Source: Mesotaenium endlicherianum
Lineage: Eukaryota; Streptophyta; Zygnematophyceae; Zygnematales; Mesotaeniaceae
Assembly: GCA_009602735.1 (NCBI GenBank)
Contig: WELA01012617.1
Coordinates: 234,822-298,821 of the forward strand
Direction of reading: 5' to 3'
Length of the DNA stretch: 64,000 nucleotides
In this document: piece by piece, positions 35,598-46,914 of the stretch
How the letters are laid out: each line of letters begins with the position of its first letter
Position numbering within the stretch: the stretch's first letter is position 1
Made by a program: the position numbers and the translations under genes
Notes under the pieces: model-generated
The model's input: only the letters and a program-made list of their open reading frames with translations
The model's database searches: none
What the model was told of the DNA's origin: nothing

Positions 35598-36706
35598 TCA
35601 AGGCTTCCCTATGACGACATTGTACTTGCCAAATTGCATGGGGGAGAACACTAAATTATCCTTGAAGGACTTGATACAGAGTGCCAAGGGGTACGTCTTC
35701 TTGGAAGAGGTAGTATAGGAGAATCCGTCGGGCATTATTGTCTCCTCATCACGGTCAAGAGTTCGCATAGTGATGTCTTGCTTGGAGGCAGAATGTGCAG
35801 CAATGAAGTTGCCTTGAGTTCCGCTATCCACCAAGACGTCTATTCAAAAGGCACACGCAGAGGAAGTCAAGCACGCTAACAAGCACCGGGTTGGGCTGGA
35901 ATGTTGTCTCCAAAGGGGGTCTCCACTTCACTTGAATGGTTGTCGTCTCGTGAAGTGGGTCTTGGGGTGGTAGGCTCCTGGCCTCTCGGCGCTCTCTATT
36001 TTTGACAACTTTTTGGGGCATGAGAGTGCACAATGGTCTTTCTCCTTACAAGAAAAGCATAGTCCAGCCGTCATGAGAGCCTCTTTTTCAGCCAGGGAGA
36101 GTCTTGCTTTCACCTCTTGCTGGTTTTTTGTATCATAAGTGTCATTGGAGGGTCTTCCACTCTTCCGGGCAACCGCGAGGTCTCTTTTAATGACTCCAAT
36201 TTTTATGAGTGTGGGTCCAGATTCAATTTTGGAGGGAGTTGCATACACCCGCGTTGTTAGTACCCGCGAAGGTGAAGGCAATGAATGCTTGAAATTCAAG
36301 GGTAGGCCACTTCAATGATCTTTGAGAAGTCCGTCAGATCTCCTTCCACTTCTTTTGCCACCTTGAGCTGAAGGCAAAAGATATGGCGGTCAGTCTTCTC
36401 CTCGAGAGACATGTTGGGGACCTCAAGAGTGTGGGCGTGAAATTTGGACGAATACATTTGAACAAACGCCGTTTGCTTGAGGTGATAGAGCTTTCCTTGG
36501 GCAATGTTCTCCGCATTGATGGGCATAAATTGCTTCTTGAGGGCTTCAAAAAAATCAGCCCATCTTGTATATGATGGTGGGGACTCTTGGCCGAGCACGG
36601 GGTGCACCATAGCTTGATATACTGCCGCTTGATGGTTATGTCACCACGATGTTGCTGCTCCTCTAAAGAAGGTAACGGCAAAAGGAACGTAGTCCTCCTC
36701 AGGTAC
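35598..36706 (-). pseudogene. Element 2 protease and partial gag
   Basis: The protease keeps a VDSGTQGNFIAAHSA active-site block near 35780-35834. Gag upstream ends in the intact zinc knuckle CFSCKEKDHCALSC. The gag core (SPPSYTRWADFFEALKKQFM) reaches 36610; the N-terminal part is lost at 36706. Confidence 0.78.
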
Positions 36707-38097
36707 TTACCAATTAACTAATAAGAGTACAAGAAGAAGGCCCGTCAGAGGTACAAAGGGAAAGAATTAGTAAAAAAGAGGTCTTGTCTATACACATGCT
36801 ACATCATGGTAATGTTGGATCATAAGCACAATCAGCTTAACTGCAGGAAAGTAAACACACTAGAATGGAACTTTTGAGGCCACGCAAATAAGTGATGGTC
36901 ATAGATATTCGTGATAAAAAACCTAAGAGATTAGCGAAAAGGAAAAAGAGAAAGGGAAAAGATGAACCTCGGAGAGTGTGTCCACTCAAGGTATATCACT
37001 AGGCACTTTCTTGTGTACTTCCCTGAAAGAACAAAAAGATTTGTAGTCAGATTAAAAAATGAACATGTACACATAAGGATAATGTGGCAAAAGATGATGC
37101 ACAAAATATGACACTATTGAATGTAGGAGCTACTAAGTGATTGCAGGCATAAATGAGCACTGCCGTCAACATAAATTGAGCACCAACAAAAACTTGTAAT
37201 ATATTAGATCTCAACTGAGAAGAATGTAATTTTGATATGAGCATTCAAAGAAGCAAGCCATTCAAACATTCACAAAACTTAAGAAATAAGCAAAAAAAAG
37301 AAGAAGGTGGGAGAGGAGAGCAAATGTACCTGAACAAATCTAGCTGTTGAATGTGAATACGCTAGTAGATCCTTGTGTCCTTCCTGATAACACATAAAAC
37401 CACGACAACTATGAGCACATTTAAAAATTACACTTAAGGGATTAGCATACAATAACTTGGAAGGACAAAAGAAGAAAGGAGAGGAATAGACCTCATAAAA
37501 ATTGGCCACTGAGATGTCAAAATCGGCCTCGTCCTTTAGTTATCCTCCCTGGAAAACACACGAGCAAGCACAAGAAAATAACATAGAAAACATGTTAGCA
37601 CATGTTAGAGCAACAAGTACAAAAAAACAAATTACAAGAAAGAAGAGTGAGCAAGTCGTGGAGGTGAATGAAGGCACGAGAAGTAACCTACAGGTGGGAT
37701 AAGTGCTACAGAATGAAAAGAAGGGAAAAACAAAGTTGGTCTGTGGGCGTGTGGCTTGGCCTTTGGGGTTGGTGCATGTGTGCTGTGTAGCTCGCGAAGT
37801 AAATACGTGAGCTAATTTTGCAATAGCAAAACATATTGGTGTAGAGATTTGGTAAACTTCACTTCTCGCCTTTGCTACAGATACGTGACATGATAGTACT
37901 TTCATGTTTTAATCGCGTCAATCGACGCTGTACTCAAAGTCACAAGTGAACCAAAACGTATGGTGCCTGGCAAAGCGTTACCGCGCGACGCGCACGACGC
38001 TTCATTCGAGCGAATCGACTCAGTTCGCTTAATGAAGCGTACGAAGGTTGGCCAGTTCTACGAACGGCGTAAATCTAAGTCAAACCAAAAGTTATCA
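36707..38097 (-). other. Stretch with exon-like fragments of an unknown gene
   Basis: On the minus strand three short segments carry splice-like borders: 37548-37492 (CAG before, GTCTAT after; VANFYE), 37383-37330 (open for 18 codons, EGHKDLLAYSHSTARFVQ, GTACAT after) and 37022-36968 (TTTCAG before, GTTCAT after). At least one has a stop in the expected frame. They may be debris of a multi-exon gene. I do not recognise the protein, and the rest of the stretch shows nothing. Confidence 0.25.
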
Positions 38098-38225
38098 CAT
38101 TAAACTCATAATGTCCATATCATGTCCGGAAAGCAGTCTTGCGTTCATCTCCCTCGGCAATGTTGATCTGGTGATACCCCCTCTTTAAGTCAATCTTACT
38201 GAACACTTGGCCCTTCGACAAAGCT
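38098..38225 (-). pseudogene. Ty3/gypsy RT fragment
   Basis: Minus-strand reading gives [20 protein letters not shown] and ERKTAFRT followed by a stop. This is the RT palm block that includes the first catalytic Asp. Only about 40 codons remain. Confidence 0.7.
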
Positions 38226-38371
38226 GCCATGATGGAGCTGCCACATTAGGAGACAAGGACTTAAAGGCCACAAAGGCGTGCACGTTGACCGGAAGGTTAT
38301 GTCGGCATACGCAACTGTCACGAGGCACTCAGGCATGCTGAGTGATGCAAAATAAGTTAAGCTGTCACGAG

Positions 38372-38460
38372 CCTAGTTATGGGATACGCGCGTATCGGTC
38401 GATTGGCCGCGTAAAACGCGACGTATTTCGGCGTCTTTGCTGAATACGTATAATAGGCGG
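38372..38460 (+). repeat. MITE-like end fragment, copy 3
   Basis: Starts CCTAGTTATGGGATACGCG and has ACGTATT-type motifs like the two full MITEs, but the similarity fades after about 90 bp and no right end was found. 38461-38814 is unassigned. Confidence 0.45.
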
Positions 38461-38814
38461 AATATTAAATTAAGTGAATTGACTCTGCTCTTTTTCGTTC
38501 ACTCTATTTGGTTTAAATTACATCGACAATAATTTCACTTCAATTGTAAAACCGCGCACGAATGGGGGACCGACGCCGACTGACGGACTCGTTTAGAGAT
38601 CCGAAACGTTGCAATTTGCCGATTGTTTCAAATGGCGATGATCTATTTCATCGAGCCACACTAAGGCACACTTATTGGAATGAGTGTGCTGGCGCATGCA
38701 AGCGCCAACAGCAACAACGCGGAACGGCCACACAAGCCCAACCGCACAAAAATAATTATTGTGCTCGCGCTCAGCAGCATTATCATGACGTTATGGCCAT
38801 GCAAGGCCAAAAAT

Positions 38815-38950
38815 AAATTCTTGCTACTCAAAATGTTGAGTAATTTTCTAAGCTTTCTTAGTGATATGCCGCTGCACTCTTTAGCATCATTGCAACTAGT
38901 TCCTTTTCTCGTGAGTTACTACGCTTCCACTAGGGCACTCTGCCCCTTTC
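38815..38950 (+). repeat. Right end of a family T LTR
   Basis: Matches 17105-17250, from TTCTTGCTACTCAAAA to CTTTCA. The left part is not recognisable. Confidence 0.65.
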
Positions 38951-38954
38951 AGGA

Positions 38955-39620
38955 AAGAGCCCAAGAAGACACCCTTACGCCGACGCTTGAAGATCTTCTC
39001 TCATTGTATCATAAAAAGGTTAGGAGTCAGGAGTTCCCAAGAAAGGATTCCCGCTTGAAAGAAGTAGAGAGCTTGCACATAGAATCTGCTAGGAGATCCT
39101 AGCGCAGTTTCGTACCAAACACCACAAGCGTGCAAAGAGCACATAAAACTATGAGTTTTGTGTTGGCTTCCAAGTTCTCAGAAGTCTCATTAGTCGGATT
39201 GCTGAAAAGCAAGAGCATAAGGTAGCAAGGAAGCCCTCGTGAGGAACTGAGCGAGCTCAGCCAAGCAGCGATGAAGAACTGCTAGGCGTGGCTAAGAGGG
39301 AAAGGCTCAGGTCAAGTCGACATAGATGCTGTAGGTTCAGAGTTTTGTAAGTTGGAACTTAGTGAAAGTTAAGCGAAAGTCCTGGTGGACAATTTTCTTT
39401 AAAACTTGCTTGTTGACTTGCTTAAACGTAATTTTTGCAAAGTAGAATTTGTTTACTTGTATGCCATTCAAGTTGGGCAAAAGCCTATGTGGAAGTAAAC
39501 GCCTCTGTCCTTGTAAGGAAAATTGAGTATCAAAAAACATTTTGCAAAATACCAAGTTTTGGAACAGGAGCTAGTTAGGAAGAAGCCTTGGTGTGAGAAC
39601 TAGTGAGTGCTAACCCCAAA
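38955..39620 (-). repeat. Dispersed repeat family F, copy 2
   Basis: The reverse complement resembles 3300-3960. No coding frame is supported. Confidence 0.4.
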
Positions 39621-40434
39621 ATCGGCCTGTGCCACTGTAGGATGACCAGAAAAATAATGGTCAGCCATAGACACACGTGTGGTTTTTCCCACGCGATGAG
39701 ACGCACCGACCAACCGACTAAACAAAAGACACACGCGTGAAGCATTACCGACATGTTGACCAGGTTGATAGAACACGTGCCCTGGTTTCTACACGGTTAG
39801 GCCGACAGGCATGCTCTGGCACTTCGAAGACGTGATAAACTTCATCTTCGACCATCTTCAACGGTTCAAGTTACGTCAAATTTGTAAAGCTCAAGTTCCG
39901 ATATGGTCCGCAAACAACGAGTGCCCCATCGTTCGAGAAGCGGACAGCTTAAATTCAGGCAGTGGTCCCGCAACAGTGAGAAAGAGTATTAAACGTGCAT
40001 GACACTTGCTTAGACCTCATGCAAAGAAGGTGGTCCTTCTCTGAACATTATTTCACAAGTTCATAACGTGTGCACGCGTCAAAATCTTTGGACACCCGAA
40101 TGGTGCTTCTGTCGCCTACTTAGTCATTCAACGATGGTTCACTTCCTGAAATTTAATACCGATCACGCTGTTCACTGCATGGTGTCCTCGTTTCTTACGG
40201 TTCCTTGTACACGTGGTAGAGGCAGCCTGCATGAATGCGCTATCGCTGGCGGACGGGAAAGAAATGCGCACCCTACTCCTGGTTGTGAGTGCAACGTGGT
40301 TCGTCTTCTCTTGAAAAGGCATTTGGACAGGAAGCACTCTGGAAGCACTTACAGTTCAGTGCGGCATTTATACCCTGGTTTAGGAAGTGGAAAGAATAAT
40401 ACTTTTCCGGCACGAAAGCTTCAACGCAGTTCAA
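39621..40434 (+). promoter_or_regulatory. Promoter region of the polyoleosin gene
   Basis: It contains three palindromic G-boxes CACGTG at 39674-39679, 39774-39779 and 40210-40215, and three RY-type TGCATG motifs at 39996-40001, 40176-40181 and 40228-40233. A TATA-like TTTATA lies at 40367-40372, about 63 bp before the ATG. G-box/ABRE plus RY motifs are the known ABI5- and ABI3-type logic of seed oleosin promoters. That they act here is inference. Confidence 0.5.
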
Positions 40435-43400
40435 ATGAATCCTATAGAGGTCATTGATGTAAGAGAGAGTTATGCAAAATCAGAAACTTTAAAGTGGAGA
40501 ATGAGGTATGTGGGAGCACCTTTCTCTTCCTCCCACAATGATCAGTGCCGGGGGCTTTAGTTTTGCACTTACTCGCAGGCTGCACTTGTCATTGTTGTCG
40601 TAAGCATGCACGTTATGCATAAGTCCGGTCGTGTGTTATATTGGACAAAAAGTGGTCTTCATGTTTCAAGAAGCTGGCTTCGCTGTGTTATTTGTGATTG
40701 TAGAGTGGTTATTCTGAACGTGCACAAGCAGGCATTTGTGAAATATTCAAACGTGTCGGATATACCAATGTACTTCAGATGCAAGCATTGTAGATTGATA
40801 GGATCAAGATCATCCTACTTATGCACTATAAGCTGTCTTCTCTTGTGGCTTCTTTAAAGGATTTAGCGTACCAACCTGCACTGTCTGTGGCAGAGATTAT
40901 TTGTTTCTCCTTCTGACCGTTGGAGGAGGGACAGTTCTAGGAGGCGGAACACTGCTCAGTGCATCAGCTGTAGGGGTGCTTCTGCTGCTTCTATTCAGTC
41001 CCCTCCTAGTGCTGTTGGGTCCCATACTCATACCAGCAGGTAATTCCTATCTTTTTATGCTCTTACTTGTGCTTGTTTCTACATCTTTCAAATGTGAATG
41101 TGTGGGGCAAAATTGACATCCTTAGCTTTGTTGTTCAGAGTTGCAAATTATGAGGATGGTGCATGTCTGTGGGACTCATTTTGCACCCTTTTGTTGGCTG
41201 GAAGTAAAAGGGCAATCTGTATCCTCTCCGTTGGGTGGAAGTAGAAGAGCAACCAGTATACTTTCAGAGCCTGCTTGTGGGTACTACTATTTACACATTT
41301 TGGATGTGACGTGCTATAAATTGCATGGTCTGTTGTGGAGTTGATGGCACTGACAGTTGTGATGTTCCATTTGGCTTGCTTGCAGCTGGTGCATTGGCTC
41401 TTGTAGTTGCAGCTGTGGTCGGCCTTATCTCCTTGGTGTGGCTATGGAGGTACTTCAGTGGCAACATGCCGGGGGGGTATGAGCAAGCTGATTATGTGCT
41501 TGAAAAGCTGAAGTCTGCTGCACTGTTTGTGGAAGCCACTGGAGAAGAGGCCATTGACAGTGCCAAGGGTGCAACGTACAGTGCTGTCCACTATGCAAAA
41601 TCTACAGGAGAGAGTGTTCTTCACTCTGTCAAGGAAACAACGCACCAGGCTGGACAGATGCCAGAGCACCTTAGTCATGCTGCTAAGGAGAGGGCTAACC
41701 ACATTGCACGTACTGCTGAAAAGAGAGGGGCCAAGGCATGGTCGTTAAGGTAACATTTCTCTCCTTGCTGCTGCTGGTAATAGTGTTTGTGTTGTGAATT
41801 AAGTGACATTCTGTGTCTTGCCTTCTAATTCAAGTACCAGAGATGTTTTAGGACTTGTGCAGCATCTCCTCTGTTGACTTGGACAACACCTCATGTAGTT
41901 GTGTGTGGCGTAGAGAGGGAATGTAAGCTCGACTGTTCTCAACTTTCTTCATGTGTAAATCTTACGTGAAAGTTCAGTTTTTGGCCTGCTTTATGTGCAG
42001 AGATTACGTGGTTCTTCTCCCAACCATCGGAGGAAGCTCAGTGCTAGGTGGGGGAGCACTTACAGCGGCCTTGGCCGTGTGTGGCTTATTGCTGCTGCTG
42101 TTCAGCCCTCTCCTACTGCTTTTAAGCCCCATCCTGATACCTGCTGGTACACACTTTGAACCGCTTCACATTGGTTGTTTTGTTAGTACAGCGTATGTTT
42201 AGTATCTTGCATGCTGATGTCTTCGTTCCTCGCAAAATGTACTGCAATCTTTTCACGACGTACCTAAAAGTAGTATTATGTAGTAGTAAGTTGGAAATCA
42301 GCAGGATTGTCCTCCAGCAGGAGGTACTCTTCGTTTTTCCTTCACTTCATTGTGGTCAGCTTTGTAGCCTGTGCAGTGTGGTCCAGGTGGACCTTGACAC
42401 ATGTATTGAGTTAAAGCTGGAAAATGATGGGTGTAACCCTTCTATTAAGCGCAAGTCCGTGGGCAATGCTGATGTTTCTGCCCATTCTATTTTCAGTCTG
42501 CATGTGCATTCATTCAAACAATACACGTCTGGGCATATGTAGGTTAGTAGTGGAGCTAGATTGCAGGCAGCTGGCTGTTTATACGCCAATGCTTCGGCTC
42601 CAATGCAGGAATAGTTCTAAGTTGGCTTTCTCTTTTTGTTTGATAAATTCAGGTTATTGTTTGTGAAATAGCTAGTGATTTATGCACTGTTTTTAGTCAT
42701 GGCTGATGTATCCAAGCTGCCTCGTGAAGCTCAACTCTGTCTTCACAGGGTGAAGATTCTGGATAGGTGTGGTTCCACTGAGTTTGGCAACCTGGTTTGG
42801 AGATACATGGTAACTGTGGAATCCTGTCATGACTTTCATTCACGTAATATTTGCAGGTGGTGCTCTGGCTATTGGTGCTACCTCGACAGTATGGCTCTGG
42901 AGGTACTACAGAGGATCGAAGCCCCCTGGACACAGGCAGGCTGCATATATTACGGAGCAGTTGAAGTCTGCAGCAAATTATGCTGAAAGGACAGGGGAGA
43001 GGGGCATTGACACTTCTAAGGACATAGCTTTCAAAACCACACAGCTTGCAAAAGGAGCAGGAGGAGTCATGCTCGGCACTGCCAAGGATACCACCCAGCA
43101 AGCTGCAGAGTTCGCACAAGTGACGGGAGTGGAGGCCATGGGCGCTGCCAGAGACACCACTCTGCAAGCTGTACAGTATGCAAGAGTTACCGGCGAAGGG
43201 GTGGTGCAAACAGCCAAGGAAACGTCCAACCTTGTGGCCAAGTATGCAAAAGCAACGGGGCAAGAAGCTCTCCACTCTGCCAAGGAGTCGGCGCAGCAGG
43301 CGTGGCAAGTGCCACAGCAGCTTGGACATGCTGTCAGGGAGAAGGCGGGTCATATTGCACAGACTGCCCAGGACAGGGGTGCAGGGGAGTGGAGGCTGAG

Positions 43401-46400
43401 GTGAGATTAGACTGTCTCAAAAGCTTCTTTGAGAGTATTGAGTCAGTGAGGTGTATCAGTGATTTGTATGCAAATGTGTGTTTATTCACATTATACTACT
43501 AAAATGTTAGTATTTCCGGAATTCTGCAATTAACCTACACAAAATCACCAACTATATGTTACTGTGATGCAACCAAACAGGCCTCAGAATTACTCGACTG
43601 CATAAGGAGGTTGTGTGCTCTCGGTAATGTGAGGCATTCATATGTTGATTGCTCATGAAGATTTTTCCATGGAGGAGTTCATGTTGGTGGTTACGGCTCT
43701 TTCTCTATGCTTACATGGTTATTTGATGACACTTGACAGGAACTACGTCTTTCTGGTCCTGACCACGGGAGTTGCCCTGACGGGCAGTGGCCTCTTCATT
43801 GCTCTTCTTGCTCTCTTCAGTCCGGTCCTGCTGCTGCTGAGTCCCGTCCTCATACCTGCAGGTATGTGCTTATGAGCCTGCCAAAACGGGCACCCTTGAG
43901 GCTGTGTCTTTTTTGTGCACCATTGAGCAAAGGAAAATTGGTTTGACAATAGTTTAGAACATGAAAAATAAGTCTCACGAGGCAGTAGTGGTCAGAGGCT
44001 GACCCCACTGTGGCATTTGTATTCTGTGACCCAGATTTTATACAATCCTTTTCTTGTATGTCAGAAGTGATGTATGTCCAGTGGCGTGGTTGCCACAGGT
44101 GGGCGCTGATGGTGCTGCTGTCGCTGTTGCTGTCAGTTCTTTGTTCCTATAAAAGTCGCAGCCAATTGATGGTTTCCATCCCAATGAGTGTGCTGGCAGA
44201 TTCTGGTATATGCGTGCAAGGAGTCCAAGTAAGGAGGTGTAGAACTTTTAAGCACTCCCACCATTAGTACGTCAAGGGAGTCCAGAACATGTGTCAAGTA
44301 CCTGGAGGTCTATCTTTAATGACTTGCGGCTGTAAGTTGGTGCTTGCAGGAGGTCTCCTTGCGCTGGCCGCCAGCGTTGGTGTTCCTGGCATGTGGTGGT
44401 CCTGGAGATGGTACAGTGGAAGGAAGCCAGTAGGTCACAAGTACGCGGACTATGTTGCGGAGAGGGTGAGGAAGGCAGCAGGGTATGCAAAGGCAGCAGG
44501 AGAGGATATGCTGGATGCAGCCCTGGATAAGAGTCACAAGGCCGTGCAGTACGCCAAGGCAAGTGGAGAGGAAGTGGTGCATGTGGCGCAGGAGACGAGC
44601 AACCTGGTCACGGAGTATGCCAAGGCGTCGGGGCAGGAGGCGCTCCACACCACCAGGCAAACTACGCGGCAAGTGGCACACATGCCGCAACAGCTTGGCC
44701 TGGCTGCCAAGGAGAAGGTCGACCATATCTCCGCAGTCGCCAAGGAGGAAGGTGCTGAAGAGTGGAAGCTGAGGTGTGCTTCTGTGCCCTCCCCATATTT
44801 CAGCTTCAAGAATTTGTCCAATCCTGATAGTGGTGGCGTCCAGCTTGTAGCATTTGCTCCATTTCCCTCCGTGCAAATCCTAGCTTAAGTAGCTGAGGCT
44901 TCTCCAAGGTTTTGTGAAATGTGCAGACTCATCGGCGGTTGCGTCTGAGTGCTTGTTTGTGCAGGAACTATGTATTCCTCTTTTTGACATTGGGGGGTAT
45001 GCTCACTGGAGGTGGAGTGCTCCTTGCGCTGCTGGTGCTCTTCAGTCCGCTCCTGCTGCTTCTCAGTCCCATCCTCATCCCAGCAGGTTTGCCTCAACTG
45101 CCTTCGCATCCCCGTTGTTACATTTCTTGCGGTGACGTGCTATTTCTCCAGGGCTCTTCACGGAGGCGTGTTGTGATGGAATCAATGTTCACGAAGTTCA
45201 GATGTGCTCAGTGTATGGAAGCTACAATTTGGAACTGCAGAAAGCACCATAGCACTCCTGACGTGTGTCGCGCAGAAAATGAGGAATTGAATTCTGCAAG
45301 TTTTGGGGAATGACCAGGATTGTGGGGTGGTTGAAATGACATGTTTCAGTGGTGGTACTAGATGGAAAAAAAAGTGACAAGTACTCATGATGATCTTTGA
45401 GGGAAATTGCTTCTGAGGTGAGGGTTGTATTTCTCACAGAACTAGAGTGAAGGCGTACTGATCAGGGAAATGTGGTTTTTCTACTCGCAGGAGGTGTTCT
45501 TGCCCTGGCAACTGCTGCTACGGTTCTGACTGTTACCACCGCCATATGGCTCTGGAAGTATTTCTCTGGTGCAAGACCTCTAGGGTCCAAGTATGCAGAT
45601 TATGTGCTGGAGAAACTGACAACTATCTGGTACTATGTTGTTGCTACAAAAGACGAGGCTTTGGCTTCTGCTAAGGACACAACACGACAAGTGGGTCAGT
45701 ATGCAACAACAACGGGAAAAGAAGTCCTCCATGCGGCCCACGATACCTCGCAGAAAGCCGCGCAGGTGCCGCAGAAGCTCCAGCACGTGGCTCAGGAGAA
45801 AGTGCATTGGGTCGCCCAGACTGCTGAGGAAAGAGCGCAGCGTGGGGATGTGAAGTGGACCGTGTGGTGAGGACCCATTCATTCTAGCATGTGCTGAGAT
45901 ATCTTTTTTCCTTGAATGGCAGTAGGTTATTTTGCTGAAGAGTGCTCCTCATTTGAGAAGATTTATATATATCTGTACGTGGAATTTTGTCATATTGCTT
46001 CTTGTGCGATGTTTTTTCCCAGGCTTCTATTTTGCGATGGAGTATGGTTTGTTGTGTTGAAGTGTGAATGGGAGTTATGTGGATTTGGATGGATATGTGA
46101 ACAGGGATATTGCATATCTGATCTTAACCATGGGAGGAGGAGGAATGATGGTCTTTTTGCTGCTTCTCTTCAGTCCCCTTCTGCTGCTGCTGAGCCCCAT
46201 TCTCATTCCAGCAGGTATGCCCTTTGGCAAGCTCATGTTTGCTTTGTTCTCTCAGAAGGTTGTTAAGAAGGTAACTTGCATCAGTATTTGTGATGAATGT
46301 CTGTTGGTTGTATTGCGCTTGTGCACAGTGTTCTGCATCTTGGTCACAGTCGTGCAAGCTCTTATTTCAGAATCCTCTGTTAGATGCGTGATATCAGGTG

Positions 46401-46914
46401 TTGCTATCCTAAAAGCCATGTACTTCATTTGTGACTGCTTCACTACGTCAGCGTGCACGTTCTACAAAGTTCTTCTTTGTGTTTTGATTTTTTAGATTGA
46501 TCATGTTAGTCACACATTTGAATTGCTTCTGCAGGATTTGTCTCCGCTATCATAGGTAGTGGGGTGTGGTTGAGGATGTATCTTGCTGGACGGAGGCCAC
46601 CTGGATCTACATATGTGGACTACGTTGTGGAGAAAGCAATGTTGGCTGCTGAGTATGCAAGGACAACTGGGGAGGAAGTAACTCATACCGCTAGAGAGGT
46701 CGCAACCCAGACAGCTCAGTATGGTGAGGCAAAAGGAGGGAATGTTCTCCACACCGCTAAGAAGTCCGTGCATGAAGTCGTGGAGGTGGTACCCCAGCGT
46801 GTTGGTTATGCTGCCAAGGAAAGGGTCGATCACATTCAACAGACTGCGCAGGAGAAACGACAGATGAGGGAGTCTGGATCTACTGGCACTACTGGCACAA
46901 TGCGAACACGGTAA
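40435..46914 (+). CDS. Tandem five-unit oleosin (polyoleosin), 11 exons, 934 residues
   Basis: Oleosins coat and stabilise lipid droplets, inserting a long hydrophobic hairpin with a proline knot (PX5SPX3P). Exons: 40435-40505, 40894-41039, 41386-41749, 42001-42146, 42857-43400, 43740-43861, 44350-44773, 44965-45086, 45491-45866, 46105-46214 and 46535-46914. All junctions are GT-AG and phases agree throughout, giving 2805 nt. Exon 1 encodes a 23-residue cap ending KWRM plus part of an Arg codon. Five units follow (residues about 24-193, 194-423, 424-605, 606-771, 772-934). Each has a hairpin with FSP...SPILIPAG, a W-rich exit (WRYFSG...PPG-like), 22-residue amphipathic repeats and an AKE+..HIAQTA tail. 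Ordinary oleosins are 15-26 kDa single units. No start codon, promoter or terminator separates the units. Five separate genes are possible but less likely. Confidence 0.86.
40894..41749 (+). repeat. Oleosin unit 1
   Basis: Two exons, 170 residues. The proline knot is FSPLLVLLGPILIP, with Gly in place of the Ser. The hairpin is the longest of the five, at about 70 residues. The arm has two 22-residue repeats (LFVEATGEEAIDSAKG..., HYAKSTGESVLHSVKE...). Confidence 0.85.
42001..43400 (+). repeat. Oleosin unit 2
   Basis: Two exons, 230 residues, the largest unit. It has the canonical knot FSPLLLLLSPILIP and the exit WLWRYYRGSKPPG. The arm holds five 22-residue repeats, such as EFAQVTGVEAMGAARDTT and KYAKATGQEALHSAKES. 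It ends GEWRL plus a split Arg codon. Confidence 0.87.
43740..44773 (+). repeat. Oleosin unit 3
   Basis: Two exons, 182 residues. The knot is FSPVLLLLSPVLIP; the exit is WSWRWYSGRKPVG. The arm has three 22-residue repeats (QYAKASGEEVVHVAQE, EYAKASGQEALHTTRQ) and ends EEWKL. The first exon is 24 nt shorter than in units 1 and 2. Confidence 0.87.
44965..45866 (+). repeat. Oleosin unit 4
   Basis: Two exons, 166 residues. Canonical knot FSPLLLLLSPILIP, exit WLWKYFSGARPLG, two 22-residue repeats (the first begins YYVVATKDEALASAKD) and an ending VKWTV with a split Trp codon in place of Arg. Confidence 0.87.
46105..46914 (+). repeat. Oleosin unit 5 and C-terminus
   Basis: Two exons, 163 residues. 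It has a canonical knot but the shortest hairpin, at about 55 residues; the WLW of other units reads WLRMYLAG. The arm has two 22-residue repeats, then a Ser/Thr/Gly tail and a TAA stop. Confidence 0.87.

Larger units (their letters stand above)
30938..36706 (-). mobile_element. Chromovirus element 2, 5'-truncated, inactive
   Basis: Same family as element 1, in the opposite orientation. From right to left it has partial gag (to 36706), protease, RT-RNase H, integrase, chromodomain remnant and a 3' LTR (30938-31436). The 5' LTR and gag N-terminus are missing, so the right edge is a truncation, and no target duplication could be matched. It contains a MITE (32314-32672) and a small inverted segment (about 32757-32942). 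Confidence 0.85.

Noticed and set aside
40894-46914. Five separate oleosin genes in tandem
   Set aside because: No start codon, leader or terminator was found between units, and all unit-to-unit splice phases match with split Arg or Trp codons. Kept only as the alternative to be tested by cDNA.
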